DNA of 64,000 nt. It comes from Burkholderiales bacterium. Lineage in GTDB: Bacteria > Pseudomonadota > Gammaproteobacteria > Burkholderiales > Burkholderiaceae_C. The notes under the pieces were generated by a model. The model was given only the letters and a program-made list of their open reading frames with translations. It made no database searches and was not told where the DNA came from. The position numbers and the translations under genes are program-made. The DNA is taken from NCBI GenBank assembly GCA_016223165.1, contig JACRPO010000005.1:868001-932000 (forward strand), given 5' to 3'. This document shows, piece after piece, positions 35,689 to 44,284 of the stretch (position 1 is the stretch's first letter; each line of letters begins with the position of its first letter).

Positions 35689-37533
35689 TCAGGCCAGCGC
35701 CGCGGGAGCGGTGCGGGTGGCATCGGCCGCGAAGGGCTGGCCGGCGAAGACGAGGTTCACCTCGGCCGGCTCCATGCGCCAGGCCGGCGCGCCCTGCGCG
35801 CGCAGGGCGCGCTGCACGAGCGCGTGCGCCGAAAGGCGATGCCAGTCCTCGGGCACGCGCTGGCCGTTGGCGACGGCCAGCACCTTCAGGCGCGCGCGGA
35901 TCATGGCGTCGAGCGCCGGGGCCAGCTTCACGGCCTCGTCGACCTTGGACAGCACGACACCGCGGCAGCCGGGGCCGGCGTAGGCCGAGAGCTGGTCTTC
36001 GATGGTTTCGCCCTGCGCGGCGGCGCTGATGACGACGAGGCGGTTGATCGACGGCCGCTGCAGCATCTCGAGCAGCTCGCGCGTGCGCGTGTCGCGCTGC
36101 GCCATGCCGGCGGTGTCGATGAGCACCATGCGCTTGCCCGACAAGAGCTCGAGCAGGTCCTCGAGCGAGGCGCGGTCGTGCGCCGTATGCACCGGCACGC
36201 CGAGGATGCGGCCGTAGGTGCGCAACTGCTCGTGCGCGGCAACGCGGTAGGCGTCCAGCGTGACGAGGCCGAGATTGGTGGCGCCGTGCTTGGTGGCGAA
36301 GGCGGCGGCCAGCTTGGCCGTGCTCGTGGTCTTGCCGACACCGGTGGCGCCGATGAGGGCATACACGCCGCCGACATCCTCGAGCGCAGCTTCGCGCTCG
36401 CCGGTGGCGAGGTTGCGTTCCAGCACGCCGGCGGCCCAGGAGATCTCCTCGACCTCGGCGGGCAGGCATTCGGCCAGGCGCCGCGTCAGCGCCGGCGAGA
36501 AGCCGGCGTCGAGCAGGCGCTGCGTGAGCTGGGCCTGGCGCGGCTGGCGCTGCAGCTTCTCCATGAACGCGAGCGCGCCGAAACGCTGCTCGATGAGGCC
36601 GCGCATCGAACGCAGCTCGCTCATCATGGCTGTCTGGTCCTGGCGCGGCTCGGCCAGCGCCGTGGGCGCGGCAACGCCGCCCTGCGCGAGGGGCCGATGC
36701 AGCACCGGCGGCTCGGGCCGCTCGGGCCTCTTCACCGGGGCCACCTTGTGCAGCGCCGGCACGGGCTCGGCGGCTTGCGTCGGCTGTGTCAGCTGCGTCT
36801 GCTGCATTGACGCGGGACGCACGGGCGCGGCGGCGGGCCGGGCCACGCGCGGCGCGGCCGCCTGCGGCACCGGCTGCGCCGGCGACCGGGGCGTCGGCCT
36901 CGCCAGGGCCTCGGCCATGGCCGCGGCACGCGCCACGCCGGGGGCGCCGAAGGTCGAATCGGCAAAGCCGTGCGCAGGCATGGACGACTGGCGCGCCTCG
37001 ACGCGCTCGGCATGCTGCGCCGCCAGGCGCGCACGCGCCTGGGCGATCGGCGAGACCACGGGCGGCACCGGCGGCTCGGGTTCATGCTGTGCTGCGCCGA
37101 GCTCGGCCTGGCGGCGCTTGAGCATGCGTTCGCGCACGTAGTCCTGGAACGACAGCGTGCTCATCTCGAGCTGGCGCACGTCCTCGCCGACCTCGGGGTC
37201 GGGCAGGCGGCTGTTGAGCGTCGGCTCGACGCGCTCGCGGCGCACGCCGCCACGTGCCGCCGGCTGCGGCCGGGCCGCTTCCGTGCCCAGCGCACCGAAG
37301 GTCGAGGGCCGCGGCTCCGCGCGGGCGGGGGCGGAGGCAGGTGCGGACGCAGTTGCGGACAAGCGGGCACCGACGCGCTCGAGGTGCTCCACGCTCTCGG
37401 GTGCCATCGCGAGCACCTCCACGCCTTCGGCGCAGGGCTTGGTGCTCATCACCACGGCGTCGTCGCCGAAGGCCTGGCGGACCAGGGCGAGAGCGTCGCG
37501 CGGCGTACGGCCGGTGAATCGCTTGAGGTTCAT
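35689..37533 (-). CDS. flhF: Flagellar biosynthesis GTPase FlhF
   Basis: 614 residues, longer than most (about 400-500) because of a Pro/Ala/Gln-rich central linker. The N-terminal basic domain (MNLKRFTGRTPRDALALVRQ) is followed at about 380-600 by the SRP-type NG domain: P-loop IGATGVGKTTSTAKLA, DAYRVAAHEQLRTYG, DTAGMAQRD and LSKVDEA. FlhF localises the flagellum at the pole in polarly flagellated bacteria. A GGAGG lies before ATG 37533. Its partner gene lies 41 bp downstream. Confidence 0.93.
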   Translation of the reverse strand: MNLKRFTGRTPRDALALVRQAFGDDAVVMSTKPCAEGVEVLAMAPESVEHLERVGARLSATASAPASAPARAEPRPSTFGALGTEAARPQPAARGGVRRERVEPTLNSRLPDPEVGEDVRQLEMSTLSFQDYVRERMLKRRQAELGAAQHEPEPPVPPVVSPIAQARARLAAQHAERVEARQSSMPAHGFADSTFGAPGVARAAAMAEALARPTPRSPAQPVPQAAAPRVARPAAAPVRPASMQQTQLTQPTQAAEPVPALHKVAPVKRPERPEPPVLHRPLAQGGVAAPTALAEPRQDQTAMMSELRSMRGLIEQRFGALAFMEKLQRQPRQAQLTQRLLDAGFSPALTRRLAECLPAEVEEISWAAGVLERNLATGEREAALEDVGGVYALIGATGVGKTTSTAKLAAAFATKHGATNLGLVTLDAYRVAAHEQLRTYGRILGVPVHTAHDRASLEDLLELLSGKRMVLIDTAGMAQRDTRTRELLEMLQRPSINRLVVISAAAQGETIEDQLSAYAGPGCRGVVLSKVDEAVKLAPALDAMIRARLKVLAVANGQRVPEDWHRLSAHALVQRALRAQGAPAWRMEPAEVNLVFAGQPFAADATRTAPAALA

Positions 37534-37607
37534 GCCGCCTCCGGCCGTGCCGTCTCAAGGGAGGCGAGCCCCACACGGGTCACGAAGTGGCCCGGCCTCT
37601 CCGTTCT

Positions 37608-37640
37608 GGGGCAGCGAACGCCGTTGAGCTTGGGGGTCAT
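37608..37640. repeat. Second copy of the flgI/flgJ intergenic motif at the flhA stop codon
   Basis: GGGGCAGCGAACGCCGTTGA onward, ending GGGGGTCAT, resembles 23573-23608 and overlaps the flhA stop. Confidence 0.4.
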
Positions 37641-39787
37641 GCGGTTGCTCCGATGATCGAGCCGATGCGGATGGTGTGGGTCTCGGGAATCTCGCTGTGC
37701 GCCAGCACCTTCAGGCGCGGCGCAGCGCGCTTGAGCAGGCGGGCGACCGGCGCGCGGATCGGGTCGGGCACGAGCAGGCAGGCGGGGTGGCCCCGGTCCT
37801 CCTGCGAGCGCGCCGTGTCGGCGGCACTCTTGGCCAGCGTGTCGGCGATGCCGGGGTCCAGCGCCGCGCCGTGCGGCGAGTTCAGGGCTTGCGTCACCAG
37901 GCGCTCGAGGTCGGGGTCGAGCGCGATCACGTCGAGCTCGCGCACCGGGCCGTAGATCTGCTGCACGATGGCCGGCGCGAGGTGCGTGCGGATGCGCCGC
38001 GCCAGCTCGTGCGGGTCGCTCACCGTGCTGGCGTGCTCGGCCAGGCATTCGATGATCGAGCGCATGTCGCGGATGTGCACGCCCTCTTCCAGCAGCAACT
38101 GCAGTACACGCTGGAGAGTGGGAATGGCGACCATCTTGGGCACGACGTCTTCGATGAGCTTGGGGGCGAGCTTGGTGACGTGCTCGACGAGTTGCTGGGT
38201 CTCGACTCGGCCCAGCAGGCGGGCGGCATTCACCTGCATCAAGTGTGAGAGGTGGGTGGCGACGACGGTCGGGCAATCAACGACCGTAAACCCGGCCATC
38301 TGCGCCATCTCCTTGTGCCGCTCGTCGATCCAGACGGCGGGCAGGCCGAAGGCGGGGTCCACGGTGCGCGTGCCGGGCAGTTGCGCCATCACGGCGCCGC
38401 CGTTCGGGCCCGGGCCGCCGGGGTTGATGGCCAGCCACATGCCCGGCATCGCCTCGCCTTCGCCGGCCACGGCGCCGCGCAGCGTGACGCGGTACACGCT
38501 CGGCTTGAGCTCGACGAGGTTGTCGCGGATGTGCACCGGCGGCGGCAGGAAGCCCACGTCCTGCGCGAACTTCTTGCGCACGCCCTTGATGCGGGCGAGC
38601 AGGTCACCCGTTCTGGAACTGCCCGGGCCGCCGGACTTGTCGACGAGCGCGATGAGCCGGTAGCCGACCTCCAGGCCGAGCGTGTCCACCGGCGTCAGGT
38701 CGTCCCAGCTCGCCTCGGGGTTGGCCTCGCGCGACGCCACCACCTCGGTGCGCTCGGGCGCGGCGGCGGCGCGCCTCTTGGTCTGGTGCAACTGCCAGGC
38801 GAGCGCGGCCAGGCCGAGCGCGATGACGACGAAGACGACGTGCGGCATGCCCGGCACGACACCGAGGCCGCCGATGATGGCCGCCGTCAGCGCCAGCGAG
38901 CGCGGCGAGTCGAACACCTGGCCGCGGATCTGCGTGCCGATGTCCTCCTCCTTGCCGACGCGCGAGACGACCATCGCCGCCGCCACCGAGATGAGCAGGC
39001 CCGGGATCTGCGCCACCAGCGCATCGCCGACGGCCAGCACGACGTAGCTGCGCGCCGCCTCGCCGCCGCCCATGCCGTGCGTGGCCATGCCGATGACGAA
39101 GCCGCCGACGATGTTGATGAGCAGGATCAGGATGCCGGCCATCGCGTCGCCGCGCACGAACTTGCTCGCACCATCCATGGAGCCGAAGAAGTCCGCTTCC
39201 TCGCCGACCTCGGAGCGGCGGCGCCTGGCCTCCTTCTCGTCGATGAGGCCGGCATTGAGGTCGGCGTCGATCGCCATCTGCTTGCCGGGCATGGCGTCGA
39301 GCGCGAACCGGGCGCCGACCTCGGCGATGCGCTCGGCACCCTTGGTGACGACGACGAAGTTGATGACGACGAGGATGGCGAAGACGATCAGGCCGACGGC
39401 GAAGTTGCCGCCGATGAGGAAGTGGCCGAAGGCCTCGATCACCTTGCCGGCCGCGGCCGGCCCGGTGTGGCCCTCGGTGAGCACGACGCGCGTCGAGGCG
39501 ACGTTGAGCGACAGGCGCAGCAGCGTCGTCACCAGCAGCACGCTCGGCAGCGCGGCGAAGTCGAGCGGGCGCACCATCTGCGCCGACACCATCACCACCA
39601 TCAGCGCGAGCGCGATGTTGAAGGTGAAGAGCAGGTCGAGCACGAAGGCCGGCAGCGGCAGCACCATCATCGCCAGCATCAGCACGACGAAGACGGGCAG
39701 CACGAGCGCCTTCAGCGCAGCGCTGCGGGCGCCGCCGGCCTGGCGCGGGTCGAGCGCGGCGCGCAGCGAGGCGAAGAGCTCGTTCAT
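37637..39787 (-). CDS. flhA: Flagellar export gate protein FlhA
   Basis: 716 residues. The N-terminal half has about eight membrane segments and the FHIPEP-family signatures (DFAALPSVLLVTTLLRLSLN, ASTRVVLTEGH, GAERIAEVGARFALDAMPGK, QMAIDADLNAGLI). The soluble C-terminal export domain is complete to about residue 716. FlhA is the major export-gate component of the type III secretion machine in the inner membrane. It starts 58 bp after flhB in the operon. Confidence 0.97.
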   Translation of the reverse strand: MNELFASLRAALDPRQAGGARSAALKALVLPVFVVLMLAMMVLPLPAFVLDLLFTFNIALALMVVMVSAQMVRPLDFAALPSVLLVTTLLRLSLNVASTRVVLTEGHTGPAAAGKVIEAFGHFLIGGNFAVGLIVFAILVVINFVVVTKGAERIAEVGARFALDAMPGKQMAIDADLNAGLIDEKEARRRRSEVGEEADFFGSMDGASKFVRGDAMAGILILLINIVGGFVIGMATHGMGGGEAARSYVVLAVGDALVAQIPGLLISVAAAMVVSRVGKEEDIGTQIRGQVFDSPRSLALTAAIIGGLGVVPGMPHVVFVVIALGLAALAWQLHQTKRRAAAAPERTEVVASREANPEASWDDLTPVDTLGLEVGYRLIALVDKSGGPGSSRTGDLLARIKGVRKKFAQDVGFLPPPVHIRDNLVELKPSVYRVTLRGAVAGEGEAMPGMWLAINPGGPGPNGGAVMAQLPGTRTVDPAFGLPAVWIDERHKEMAQMAGFTVVDCPTVVATHLSHLMQVNAARLLGRVETQQLVEHVTKLAPKLIEDVVPKMVAIPTLQRVLQLLLEEGVHIRDMRSIIECLAEHASTVSDPHELARRIRTHLAPAIVQQIYGPVRELDVIALDPDLERLVTQALNSPHGAALDPGIADTLAKSAADTARSQEDRGHPACLLVPDPIRAPVARLLKRAAPRLKVLAHSEIPETHTIRIGSIIGATA

Positions 39788-39845
39788 CGCCCTTCCCTAT
39801 GCGCTGCGGGCCGCGGCACGAGCGCTTCGCAGCGACCGTGCGCGT

Positions 39846-41015
39846 TCATGCGCCCGCCCCGTCAGCGGCCGGGGCCCCGCCGGCCAGCGGATCCATGTCT
39901 TCGGGCACTTCCGGCACCGGCGCCGTCGCGCCGAACGGGCGGCCGGCGGCGGCCGCGTCGCGCAGCTGGTACACCCAGGCCAGCACCTGGGCCACGGCGC
40001 CGAAGAGGCGCGCCGGCACCTCGTGGTCGACCTCGGTGTGCGCGTACAGCGCACGCGCCAGCGGCGGCGCCTGCAGCACGGGCACGCGCGCTTCCTTGGC
40101 GATGTCGCGGATGCGCAGCGCGAGCAGGTCGGCGCCCTTGGCGACGACGCGCGGCGCGCCCATCTTCGCCTCGTCGTACTTCAGCGCCACCGCGTAGTGC
40201 GTGGGGTTCATCACCACCAGGTCGGCACGCGGCACGGCGGCGAGCATGCGGCGGTTGACGAGCTCGCGCATGCGCGCGCGCATCCGGCCCTTGACCTCGG
40301 TGTTGCCCTCGGACTCGCGCATCTCGCGCTTGACCTCCTCGAGGCTCATGCGCAGGCGGCGCGCCAGCATGTGCCGCTGCAGCGGCACGTCGATGACGGC
40401 GAACAGCGCGAGGAGCGCACCGATGGCGAGCAGCCCGCGCTGCAGCAGCTCGCCGGCCGACACGAGCGCCTGCGGCAGCGGCATCGCCAGCAGGCCGAGC
40501 GCGCTCGGCCACAGCGCGTTCAACATCCAGCCGCCGGCCAGCACCAGCAGCAGCGACAGCCCGCAGGCCTTGGCGGCTTCGGTCACGTGGGCGCCCGAGA
40601 ACAGGCGCACGAGGCCGGCCAGCGGGTCGAGCTTGCCGAACTGCGGCGCGAGCGGCTTGAGGGTGAAGTTCCAGCCGCCGCTCAGCAGGCCGGCGGCAAG
40701 CGCCAGCAGCACCGCAACGCCGCCGATCGGCAGCAGCACCGACAGCAGCGTGCGCGACAACGCCGCGAGCCGCTCCGACATCGCCCGCGGGCTCGCGACC
40801 TGCGCGAGATCGAAGCGCAGCGCGTCGGCCAGCGCCAGCGTCAGCCAGCGGGTCAGCTCCGGCGCGAAGGCGGCCAGCAGCGCGACGCCGGCGCCGAGCG
40901 CCAGGAAGTGGCCGAGATCGCGCGAACGCGCCACCTGGCCCTCGGCGCGCGCGCGCTCGATCTTGCGCGGCGTGGCGGGAAGGGTGCGGTTGGAGTGCTG
41001 CGCGTCGGCGGCCAT
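39846..41015 (-). CDS. flhB: Flagellar export switch protein FlhB
   Basis: 389 residues. The N-terminal basic leader (TPRKIERARAEGQVARSRDL) and four membrane segments are followed by the cytoplasmic domain with the self-cleavage site NPTH in VVMNPTHYAVALKYDE. Cleavage there switches export from hook to filament substrates. The C-terminal tail is Ala/Gly/Pro-rich and longer than in enterics. It is preceded by the cheZ terminator and so may have its own promoter in 41016-41100. Confidence 0.96.
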   Translation of the reverse strand: MAADAQHSNRTLPATPRKIERARAEGQVARSRDLGHFLALGAGVALLAAFAPELTRWLTLALADALRFDLAQVASPRAMSERLAALSRTLLSVLLPIGGVAVLLALAAGLLSGGWNFTLKPLAPQFGKLDPLAGLVRLFSGAHVTEAAKACGLSLLLVLAGGWMLNALWPSALGLLAMPLPQALVSAGELLQRGLLAIGALLALFAVIDVPLQRHMLARRLRMSLEEVKREMRESEGNTEVKGRMRARMRELVNRRMLAAVPRADLVVMNPTHYAVALKYDEAKMGAPRVVAKGADLLALRIRDIAKEARVPVLQAPPLARALYAHTEVDHEVPARLFGAVAQVLAWVYQLRDAAAAGRPFGATAPVPEVPEDMDPLAGGAPAADGAGA

Positions 41016-41099
41016 GGCAGGTGTGCTTCGCCGTCACGGACGCGCGAGCCTTGCCATGGTGCCGGCCGTGGGGCCGGGCTTGAGGCCGATAAGAAGGAC

Positions 41100-41125
41100 A
41101 AAACGCCGCGTGATCACGCGGCGTT
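41100..41125 (-). terminator. Intrinsic terminator after cheZ
   Basis: A 24-bp perfect palindrome (AACGCCGCGTGATCACGCGG to CGTT, 41102-41125) is followed on the minus strand by TTTTG. It separates cheYZ from flhB. Confidence 0.8.
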
Positions 41126-41159
41126 GCGTCGAGGGGCGGGCCGGCCCGGGCCCGGAGCT

Positions 41160-41807
41160 TCAGAACCCGAGGCTGGCGAGCAGGTCGTCGACCGCGCCCT
41201 GGTTGCTGACCACGTCGGTGCGGCCTTCGGGGTTGACCACGGGACCGTTGAGCAGCCCGGGGTCGACGCGCTCGCGCTGGTCTTCGGGAACGACGGAGAC
41301 GAGCAGCTTGACGAGGCTGTCCTCGAGCTCGGTGGCGAGCGTGATCACCTTCGTCACCACCTGGCCGGTGAGATCGTGGAAATCCTGCGCCAGCATGATG
41401 TCGGTGAGGTGGCTGTCGATCGAGCCGGTGCTGCGCTCGACATCCTCGACGAAGTTCATCACCGCGCCCGAAGCCACGGCTTTCACCGGGTCGGCGACGA
41501 TGCGGCGGGCGATCTCGCGCGTCGCCGCCGAGATGCGGGCGTGGTCGACCTTGGCCTGGTCGACCGAGTTGAGCACCTTGTTCGCGGCGTCGGCGGTCTT
41601 GCCGGCGATGTACGACAGGCGGCTGCGCGCGTCGGGCAGGCCCTCGGTGGCGATCTGCAGCCGGGGCATGACGCCGAGCTGCTCGAGGGTGTCGTGCAGC
41701 AGGCGCGTGAGGTTGCCGATCTGCTGGAAGACCTCGGGCGGGACCGGGCCGGCGGCGCCGGCCTGGGCCGCAGGCGGGGCCAGCGTGGTGGCGGTGTCCA
41801 TCTTCAT
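41160..41807 (-). CDS. cheZ: CheY phosphatase CheZ
   Basis: 215 residues from ATG 41807. The catalytic helix carries the Asp and Gln of the family motif (IMLAQDFHDLTGQVV), and the C-terminus ends in the CheY-binding peptide (VDDLLASLGF). CheZ dephosphorylates CheY-P at the receptor array or in the cytosol. The frame upstream (to 41870) has no conservation. It lies 71 bp after cheY, which shares its sigma-28 promoter. Confidence 0.94.
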   Translation of the reverse strand: MKMDTATTLAPPAAQAGAAGPVPPEVFQQIGNLTRLLHDTLEQLGVMPRLQIATEGLPDARSRLSYIAGKTADAANKVLNSVDQAKVDHARISAATREIARRIVADPVKAVASGAVMNFVEDVERSTGSIDSHLTDIMLAQDFHDLTGQVVTKVITLATELEDSLVKLLVSVVPEDQRERVDPGLLNGPVVNPEGRTDVVSNQGAVDDLLASLGF

Positions 41808-41878
41808 GTTGTTCTCTCGTTGTCCGACCCGGGCGAGGCCGTGGACGTGGGCGTGAGCGTGGGGAGGCACATCGCGGG

Positions 41879-42277
41879 TCAGGCCGGCATCGCCAGCTTC
41901 TGCATGATCTTCAGCACCTTCTCCTCCAGCGTGGCCTTGGTGAAGGGCTTGACGATGTAGCCGGCGGCGCCGCTCTGGGCGGCGAGCACGATGTCCTCCT
42001 TGCGCGCCTCGGCGGTGACCATCAGCACGGGCAGGTGCTTCAGCGAATCATCGGCCTTGATCGCCTTCAGCAGGTCGAAGCCGTTCATGTTCGGCATGTT
42101 GATGTCCGAGACGACGAAGTCGTACTTCGCGTTCTTCAGCATGTTCAGGGCCACGACGCCATCCTCGGCCTCGTCGGCGTTGTTGCAACCCATCTCCTTC
42201 AGGAGGCCGCGCACGATGCGACGCATGGTCGAGAAGTCGTCGACGATGAGGAATTTGAGGTCCGTGGTGTTGCTCAT
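41879..42277 (-). CDS. cheY: Chemotaxis response regulator CheY
   Basis: 132 residues, a single receiver domain. Acidic pair in [18 protein letters not shown], phospho-Asp in [16 protein letters not shown], Thr in VTAEARKED and Lys in [10 protein letters not shown]. It is close to enteric CheY. An AGGAAG lies upstream of ATG 42277. The sigma-28 promoter is in the end of motB, giving a 5' leader of about 65 bases that contains a 14-bp palindrome (42302-42315). Confidence 0.96.
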   Translation of the reverse strand: MSNTTDLKFLIVDDFSTMRRIVRGLLKEMGCNNADEAEDGVVALNMLKNAKYDFVVSDINMPNMNGFDLLKAIKADDSLKHLPVLMVTAEARKEDIVLAAQSGAAGYIVKPFTKATLEEKVLKIMQKLAMPA

Positions 42278-42330
42278 GAAGGGGCTTCCTGGAACAGGCG
42301 AGGCGCCGCGGCGCCAACTGGACGAGTTAC

Positions 42331-42354
42331 CTGACGATTTATCTGACGATTTAT
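42331..42354 (-). repeat. 12-bp duplication at the cheY promoter
   Basis: CTGACGATTTAT occurs twice head to tail, abutting the motB stop and overlapping the sigma-28 -10 box of cheY. Confidence 0.9.
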
Positions 42355-42377
42355 CGGATCGGTGCGGTCGGACTTGA
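42351..42377 (-). promoter_or_regulatory. Sigma-28 (FliA) promoter of cheYZ, overlapping the motB stop
   Basis: On the minus strand TCAAGT (42377-42372) and TCCGATAA (42358-42351) are 13 bases apart, the spacing of the E. coli FliA consensus. The terminal CGATAA codes for the last Arg and stop of motB. Confidence 0.75.
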
Positions 42378-43325
42378 ACGCGCCGGCACGACCGGCGTGG
42401 CCGGCACCTCGGTGCCGGCCCCCGCCTCGGCGGCGGCCGGCTCGGCGGGCAACGCGCCGCCCCTGAGCGCGCGCTCCTCGGCCTCGCGGTTCATGACGAT
42501 CAGGCTCATGCGCCGGTTGGCCGGCGCGCGTGGATCGGCGGGCACGAAGGGCACGCTCGCGGCGAGGCCGAGCACGCGCAGCACGTGCTCCTCGGGCAGG
42601 CCGCCGACGAGCAGCTCGCGCCGCGTGGCATTGGCGCGGTCGGACGAGAGCTCCCAGTTGCTGTAGCCGCGCTCGCCGCCGGGGAACGGCGTCGCGTCGG
42701 TATGGCCCTCGAGCGTCAGGCGATTGGGCACGCCGGCGAGCACGCCGCCGAGCTCGCGCAGCAACTCGCGCATGTAGGGCTGCAGGTCGGGGCTGCCGCT
42801 GGCGAACATCGGCCGCCCTTCCTCGTCGACGATCTGGATGCGCAGGCCGTCGGCGGTCATGTCGAGCAGGATCTGCGAGCGCATCATCGCCAGGCGCTCG
42901 TTGCCGGCGAGCTTGTTCTCGACCTTGCGCTTGAGCTCCTCGAGGCGCGCGATCTCGGCGCGCTGCTGCTCGGCCTTCAGCACGCGCAGGTTGATGGTGC
43001 TGCGGCGCGCATCGATCTCGCCGGCCTTGACCTGGCCGGTGGTGCGCGTGAGGTCCTGCCCGCCGCCCCTGACGACGTGCGAGGAGTCGCCCGAGCCCGA
43101 ACCGCCCAGCATCGACACCTTCAGCGGCGAAGAGAAGTAGTCCGCGATGCCCTTCTTGTCGCCCTCGGTGGTGCTGCCGAGCAGCCACATGAGCAGGAAG
43201 AAGGCCATCATGGCGGTCACGAAGTCGGCGTAGGCGATCTTCCACGCGCCGCCATGGACGGCATGGCCGCCCTTCTTGACGCGCTTGATGATGATCGGCT
43301 GCAGCTTCTTGGCGTCTCCTGCCAT
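42351..43325 (-). CDS. motB: Flagellar motor stator protein MotB
   Basis: 324 residues. The single membrane helix follows a cytosolic basic stretch and contains the proton-carrying Asp ([20 protein letters not shown]). The OmpA-like peptidoglycan-binding domain holds [12 protein letters not shown] and [12 protein letters not shown]. The Ala/Pro-rich C-terminus is longer than in E. coli. The start ATG follows GGAGGC, 9 bp after motA. The last codons (CGA TAA) form the -10 element for cheY. Confidence 0.96.
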   Translation of the reverse strand: MAGDAKKLQPIIIKRVKKGGHAVHGGAWKIAYADFVTAMMAFFLLMWLLGSTTEGDKKGIADYFSSPLKVSMLGGSGSGDSSHVVRGGGQDLTRTTGQVKAGEIDARRSTINLRVLKAEQQRAEIARLEELKRKVENKLAGNERLAMMRSQILLDMTADGLRIQIVDEEGRPMFASGSPDLQPYMRELLRELGGVLAGVPNRLTLEGHTDATPFPGGERGYSNWELSSDRANATRRELLVGGLPEEHVLRVLGLAASVPFVPADPRAPANRRMSLIVMNREAEERALRGGALPAEPAAAEAGAGTEVPATPVVPARSSPTAPIR

Positions 43326-43334
43326 CGCAGCCTC

Positions 43335-44195
43335 CTACTTCTTGCCCTTCACGTGCCCTTCGAGCTCGACGAAGGTGGGCCGGTCGCCCGAGTACAGCAC
43401 CTTGCGGCCGAACTCGATGGCCACCTGCGGTGCGTAGCCCTGCATGCTGGCCAGCAGCGTGGTCTTGATGCACTGCAGTTCCTTGCCCGCGTCTTCGACC
43501 TTCTGCTCGAGCAGGCCACCCAGCGGCTCGACGAAGCCGTAGGCGAGCAGGATGCCGAGGAAGGTGCCGACCAGGGCCGAGCCGATCATGCCGCCGAGCA
43601 CGGCCGGCGGCTGGCCCACCGAGCCCATGGTGTTGACCACGCCCAGCACGGCCGCGACGATGCCGAAGGCCGGCAGGCCGCCGGCCAGGCGCGCGATGGC
43701 GGCGACGGCGGCATGTTCTTCCTGGTGGTGCGTCTCGATCTCGCTGTCCATCAGGCTCTCGATCTCGTGCGCGTTCAGGTTGCCCGACACCATCATGCGC
43801 AGGTAGTCGGTGACGAACTCGGTCACGTGGTGGTCCTTGCCCACCGTGGCGTACTTCTGGAATATCGGCGAGCTGTGCGGGTCCTCGACGTCCTTCTCGA
43901 TGGACATCAGGCCTTCCTTGCGCGCCTTCTGCAGGATGTCGAACAGCAGCGCCAGCAGTTCCATGTAGCGCGTCTTGCTGAACTTGCTGCCCTTGAAGCA
44001 GGCGCCCAGGCCCTTGAGCGAGGCCTTGACCACCTTCATCTGGTTGTTGGCCAGGAAGGCGCCGGTCGCGGCGCCGAAGATGGTGATCATCTCGAACGGC
44101 AACGCCTTCAGGATCACGCCGATGTTTCCACCGTGCACGATGTAGACCCCGAAGATGCAACCCAGGGCCAAGGCCCAGCCGACAATGACGAACAT
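43335..44195 (-). CDS. motA: Flagellar motor stator protein MotA
   Basis: 286 residues, the usual length. Four membrane segments; the N-terminus FVIVGWALALGCIFGVYIVHGG, the cytosolic loop with SIEKDVEDPHSSPIFQKY, and the last helices (LAGGLPAFGIVAAVLGVVNT, SALVGTFLGILLAYGFVEPL) are typical. MotA and MotB form the proton-driven stator. ATG 44195 follows a weak site. The sigma-28 promoter lies in the end of the neighbouring methyltransferase gene. Confidence 0.96.
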   Translation of the reverse strand: MFVIVGWALALGCIFGVYIVHGGNIGVILKALPFEMITIFGAATGAFLANNQMKVVKASLKGLGACFKGSKFSKTRYMELLALLFDILQKARKEGLMSIEKDVEDPHSSPIFQKYATVGKDHHVTEFVTDYLRMMVSGNLNAHEIESLMDSEIETHHQEEHAAVAAIARLAGGLPAFGIVAAVLGVVNTMGSVGQPPAVLGGMIGSALVGTFLGILLAYGFVEPLGGLLEQKVEDAGKELQCIKTTLLASMQGYAPQVAIEFGRKVLYSGDRPTFVELEGHVKGKK

Positions 44196-44257
44196 GATGC
44201 GTTTGCGTGGGGCTCCCGGCCGCGCCGCGGCGCGCCCGGTAGCGGAAGATGGTGGGG

Positions 44258-44284
44258 TTATCGGCCCGGCGGCCGGCCGGTTGA
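44258..44284 (-). promoter_or_regulatory. Sigma-28 (FliA) promoter of motAB, overlapping an upstream stop codon
   Basis: On the minus strand TCAACC (44284-44279) and GCCGATAA (44265-44258) are 13 bases apart. The CGATAA is the last Arg codon and stop of the methyltransferase gene. Confidence 0.72.

Noticed and set aside
41085..41093. CCGATAAG on the plus strand near flhB
   Set aside because: No -35 at the FliA spacing and no plus-strand gene downstream.
39072..41960. 962-residue open frame opposite flhA/flhB
   Set aside because: Shadow over flhA, flhB and cheZ; no family signature.
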